Shown here piece by piece: positions 61,175-64,000 of a stretch of DNA of 64,000 bases (its first letter is position 1; every line of letters starts with the position of its first letter). The notes under the pieces were generated by a model. It saw only the letters and a list, made by a program, of their open reading frames with translations. It did no database searches and was not told the origin of the DNA. The stretch is taken from positions 4,278,001 through 4,342,000 of the forward strand of contig NC_003228.3 of assembly GCF_000025985.1 (NCBI RefSeq), read 5' to 3'. This DNA comes from Bacteroides fragilis NCTC 9343. Its GTDB lineage: Bacteria > Bacteroidota > Bacteroidia > Bacteroidales > Bacteroidaceae. The position numbers and the translations under genes were made by a program.

Positions 61175-62968
61175 TCAATCTTCCGAGAAATGTACCAATA
61201 CCTGGCGATATGAATTAAATATCTTAGATTTGGATACAAATCCCAGGTATTTTCCCTCTTCATTGACCACAGGTAAGTTCCATGCTTTTGTATCGTCAAA
61301 AGTCTGCATCACCTGTTCCATGCTATCTGTATCATACAGACGGGCAGGGACCGAGGTCATCAGTTTACTAACGGTAAAACGATGATAAAGTTCCTGACGG
61401 AACATGATGTTCCTGATATCGTCCAGTAGCACGACGCCCAGCAAGACCCCGTCTTTATCCGTCACAGGAAACATATTACGATGCGAAGTTGAAATCGCCT
61501 TCACCAATTCGCCCAGATCCATTTCCGGACGCACGCTGACAAAGTCAGTTTCAACCACATTTTCGACTTTCATCAGTGTCAATACTGCTTTATCCTTGTG
61601 ATGGGTCAGCAACTGTCCCTTTTTAGCCAAACGCATAGAGTAGATACTATGCGGTTCAAACACGATGATTGTCAGATACGAACTGACCGAAACAATCATC
61701 AGAGGCAGGAAGAGGTCATATCCGCCCGTTAGCTCGGCAATCAGGAATACTCCAGTCAGAGGTGCATGCATGACTCCACTCATAACCCCTGCCATTCCCA
61801 TCAACGCAAAGTTCTTTTCGGGCAAAGTAGAGGTAAAGTCAAAATCATTGCTAAAGTGCGAAAACACAAAACCGGCAATACATCCCAGATACAGCGAAGG
61901 TGCAAAAATACCGCCACATCCGCCTCCACCGTTGGTCGCACTCGACGCAAAGACTTTCAACAGAATGATCAGCACCAAATAGACCAGCAACAGATTACCG
62001 TATCCATAAAACAACGAGTTATTCAGTACCGTATCCCAGTCGGCATTGCTCACGCCGTTCAACAATAGTTCGATCGTATCGTAACCTTCACCATACAAGG
62101 GTGGAAAGAGGAAGATGAGCACACTCAGCATCACACCTCCCAATGCCAACTTCTTATACGGATTGGAGAGTTTGCCAAATACTCCTTCCACAGAGTTCAT
62201 AGCGCGAGTGAAATAAAGCGATACCAATCCGCAAAAGATTCCCAAAAGAATCACATAAGGAATACGCTCCAATTCAAAAGGCTGATCCAGATGGAATTTA
62301 AACATAGCCTCCTGTCCGGTCGTAATATACGAAACAGTGGCAGCCGTGACAGCCGAAATCAGCAATGGTAATAAAGACGACATGGTAAGGTCGATCATCA
62401 GTACTTCCAGCGTAAACACCAGTCCGGCAATAGGCGCTTTAAAAATACCTCCGATGGCACCCGCCGCTCCACAGCCTACCAGCAACATCAGTGTACGGTG
62501 CTCCATCTTGAACATACTTCCCAAATTCGACCCGATTGCCGATCCGGTCAACACAATAGGTGCCTCGGCTCCTACCGATCCGCCGAAACCGATGGTAATG
62601 GCACTGGCAATGGTCGACGACCAGATATTATGTCTTTTGATACGCCCCTGCCTCCTCGAAATTGCATAAAGAATCTTCGTAACTCCATGGCTGATATCAT
62701 CCTTTACGATATTGCGTACAAACCATCCTGCCAGAAAAATACCGACCACCGGATAAACCAGATACAGGTAGTTGGCCTCCGTCGTATTAAAGTTATCTGT
62801 CAGGAAATTCTGTATCGTATGAATAAAGAATTTTAGGAGCAGTGCAGCAATGGCAGTAAAAATACCGACCAGAAAACTTAAAATGAGAATAAACTGCTTT
62901 TCTTTGATTTTATTCTCGCGCCAGATAATAAAGCGCTGTAATAAACTTATCTTTTCTTTTTCCATCAT
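61175..62968 (-). CDS. ClC-family chloride channel/antiporter with CBS domains
   Basis: A 597-residue membrane protein with about ten to twelve helices in residues 25-430. ClC motifs are FGGSVGAEAPIVLTGSAIG (the gating Glu, equivalent to the GREGP segment) and GGGCGGIFAPSLYLGC (GxFxP). Two CBS domains lie at about 450-590 (MKVENVVETDFVSVRPEM, FPVTDKDGVLLGVV, LPVVNEEGKYLGFV), which may bind adenine nucleotides. It moves chloride, possibly in exchange for protons. Its start overlaps the tsaC-type stop by four bases, so the two are one operon. Confidence 0.9.
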   Translation of the reverse strand: MMEKEKISLLQRFIIWRENKIKEKQFILILSFLVGIFTAIAALLLKFFIHTIQNFLTDNFNTTEANYLYLVYPVVGIFLAGWFVRNIVKDDISHGVTKILYAISRRQGRIKRHNIWSSTIASAITIGFGGSVGAEAPIVLTGSAIGSNLGSMFKMEHRTLMLLVGCGAAGAIGGIFKAPIAGLVFTLEVLMIDLTMSSLLPLLISAVTAATVSYITTGQEAMFKFHLDQPFELERIPYVILLGIFCGLVSLYFTRAMNSVEGVFGKLSNPYKKLALGGVMLSVLIFLFPPLYGEGYDTIELLLNGVSNADWDTVLNNSLFYGYGNLLLVYLVLIILLKVFASSATNGGGGCGGIFAPSLYLGCIAGFVFSHFSNDFDFTSTLPEKNFALMGMAGVMSGVMHAPLTGVFLIAELTGGYDLFLPLMIVSVSSYLTIIVFEPHSIYSMRLAKKGQLLTHHKDKAVLTLMKVENVVETDFVSVRPEMDLGELVKAISTSHRNMFPVTDKDGVLLGVVLLDDIRNIMFRQELYHRFTVSKLMTSVPARLYDTDSMEQVMQTFDDTKAWNLPVVNEEGKYLGFVSKSKIFNSYRQVLVHFSED

Positions 62969-63528
62969 TCGCGAATAATCTTGATCACTCCACCTTTATC
63001 CAGTTTAATGATACTCGATGGTTTAGGACGACTCATATCATCTTGTCGAAAATTGACAATGTAATCCACCGACGATTTTATTTCTTCGCTGATTTCATTA
63101 AAATTGGCTGCTCCCGGTTGTCCGCTGACATTGGCAGATGTCGAGACAATCGCTTTGCGAAACTGCTGGCACAAACGACGGGAAAACGCCTCGTTTGTCA
63201 CCCGGATGCCTACGCTTCCATCCTCTGCAAGCAGATTTGAAGCCAGGTTGCGGGCACCGGAATAAATGATAGTTAATGGCTTATCGGCAACCTCAATCAA
63301 ATCCCAAGCTACCGAAGGAACATCCTGCACATAGAATTCCACTTTCACCGGCGAGTCTACCAATACCAGCATCGCCTTACTGTCAGCACGTCGTTTTATC
63401 TCATACACCCGGCGCACAGCGTCTTCATTGGTAGCATCACAGCCAATTCCCCAAACCGTATCGGTGGGATAGAGAATCACCCCGCCTTCGCTCATCACTT
63501 GACAAGCTTTTTTAATGTCTTCTATCAT
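62965..63528 (-). CDS. Sua5/YciO/YrdC-family protein (threonylcarbamoyl-AMP synthase type)
   Basis: A 187-residue protein of the YrdC fold. The signatures are GGVILYPTDTVWGIGCDA, then YEIKRRADSKAMLVLV (the KRR...K site), GSVGIRVTNEAF and IVSTSANVSGQPGA. TsaC enzymes make threonylcarbamoyl-AMP from Thr, bicarbonate and ATP for t6A37 of tRNA, the substrate of MtaB encoded at 4951. YciO-like paralogues share most motifs, so TsaC is likely but not certain. It overlaps the ClC gene by four bases. The promoter is at 63560-63567. Confidence 0.87.
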   Translation of the reverse strand: MIEDIKKACQVMSEGGVILYPTDTVWGIGCDATNEDAVRRVYEIKRRADSKAMLVLVDSPVKVEFYVQDVPSVAWDLIEVADKPLTIIYSGARNLASNLLAEDGSVGIRVTNEAFSRRLCQQFRKAIVSTSANVSGQPGAANFNEISEEIKSSVDYIVNFRQDDMSRPKPSSIIKLDKGGVIKIIRE

Positions 63529-63559
63529 TTCTTGATCTATTTCTTGTGAGAATAACGTG

Positions 63560-63576
63560 CAAAAATACTAATTTTG
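63560..63576. promoter_or_regulatory. Back-to-back divergent -7 boxes (tsaC-type gene / thioesterase)
   Basis: TATTTTTG on the minus strand (63560-63567) points to the tsaC-type gene and TAATTTTG on the plus strand (63569-63576) points to the thioesterase gene. One base separates them, so the two promoters should compete for polymerase. Confidence 0.55.
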
Positions 63577-63607
63577 CCCAATAATAACAAAGGTTAAGAG
63601 AAAACAA

Positions 63608-64000
63608 ATGGAAGAAATCGAATTTCATCACAGTTTACCTATACAACTACGATTCAACGACGTAGACAAATTCGGACACGTCAACAACACCGTCTATTTT
63701 TCATTTTACGATCTCGGCAAAACAGAATATTTCGCTTCTGTATGCCCGGGAGTCGACTGGGAAAAAGACGGCATTGTAGTCGTACACATTGAAGCCGACT
63801 TTCTGGCACAGATTTTTTCATCGGACCACATCGCCGTACAAACCGCAGTTTGCGAAATCGGAACCAAAAGCTTTCATCTGCTGCAACGGGTCATCGACAC
63901 CGAAACAATGGAAGTGAAATGCATCTGTCGTTCGGTCATGGTGACATTCGATCTGGAAAGACACGAATCCAAGCCACTGACCGAAGAATGGATAGAGGCA
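63608..64000 (+). CDS. Acyl-CoA thioesterase of the 4-hydroxybenzoyl-CoA type (hot-dog fold), 3' end outside the window
   Basis: ATG at 63608 opens a frame with no stop before the window edge (131 codons seen). RFNDVDKFGHVNNTVYFSFYDLGKTEYF is the hot-dog thioesterase signature, with the catalytic Asp in DVDKFGHVNN. IEADFLAQIF and VMVTFDLERHES follow. Such proteins hydrolyse acyl-CoA or acyl-ACP in the cytosol. About 130-150 residues is the usual family size, so only a few residues are missing. Confidence 0.85.
   Translation, partial: MEEIEFHHSLPIQLRFNDVDKFGHVNNTVYFSFYDLGKTEYFASVCPGVDWEKDGIVVVHIEADFLAQIFSSDHIAVQTAVCEIGTKSFHLLQRVIDTETMEVKCICRSVMVTFDLERHESKPLTEEWIEA

Overview
The window is a chromosomal segment of a Bacteroides species, most likely from the B. 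fragilis group. The evidence is the Bacteroides-type promoter (TTTG, about 19 bp, TAnnTTTG) in front of many genes, an rprX/rprY two-component pair, an ECF sigma / FecR / TonB-receptor unit, GH92 and GH35 glycosidases, and many DUF families typical of Bacteroidota. No rRNA, tRNA, CRISPR array or intact insertion sequence was found.

Layout. 1-6.3 kb: folB and a TlpA-like thioredoxin lipid-free exported protein face a tight four-gene operon on the minus strand (mtaB, a lipid A-type acyltransferase, a family 2 glycosyltransferase, mgsA). 6.7-13.4 kb: an acyl-CoA ligase, an Ala-rich lipoprotein, the rpsF-rpsR-rplI operon, a MarR regulator, a 58-residue membrane protein and rprXY. 13.8-16 kb: an EF-G paralogue whose GTPase motifs are altered. 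16.8-24.6 kb: hemW, then an ECF sigma / lipoprotein / FecR / TonB receptor / DUF4249 unit, then a lysine exporter (LysO) encoded as two overlapping genes. 24.9-31.2 kb: an accessory, AT-rich, decayed stretch. It holds an intact PF01637-type ATPase, a WecA-like glycosyltransferase, a frameshifted epimerase remnant, a DUF2007/zinc-ribbon membrane protein, a frameshifted DUF4373 gene and the wreck of a second PF01637 ATPase. It looks like the remains of a surface polysaccharide locus.

31.2-64 kb returns to conserved sequence: a DUF2027/Smr protein, a long QueA paralogue with a Nudix hydrolase, glutathione peroxidase, a GH92 mannosidase, a heavy-metal RND pump fused to its outer-membrane channel plus its adaptor and a LytS/LytTR two-component pair, a group B-like [FeFe]-hydrogenase with all three maturases (hydE, hydG, hydF) in one operon, a beta-propeller lipoprotein, a GH35 beta-galactosidase, glmM, a DUF4827 lipoprotein, an NrnA-like DHH phosphoesterase, comEC, rpe, fmt, a ClC channel, a tsaC-type gene and the start of a thioesterase.

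The most unusual items are five intergenic arrays of very degenerate repeats that all keep a 21-23 bp period, the EF-G paralogue with degenerate G motifs, the pump-channel fusion with an internal signal-peptide-like segment, an orphan promoter-terminator unit that could be a small RNA, and two PF01637 ATPase loci that each begin with a perfect AT-rich inverted repeat. All functional calls rest on reading motifs by eye; no database search was run.
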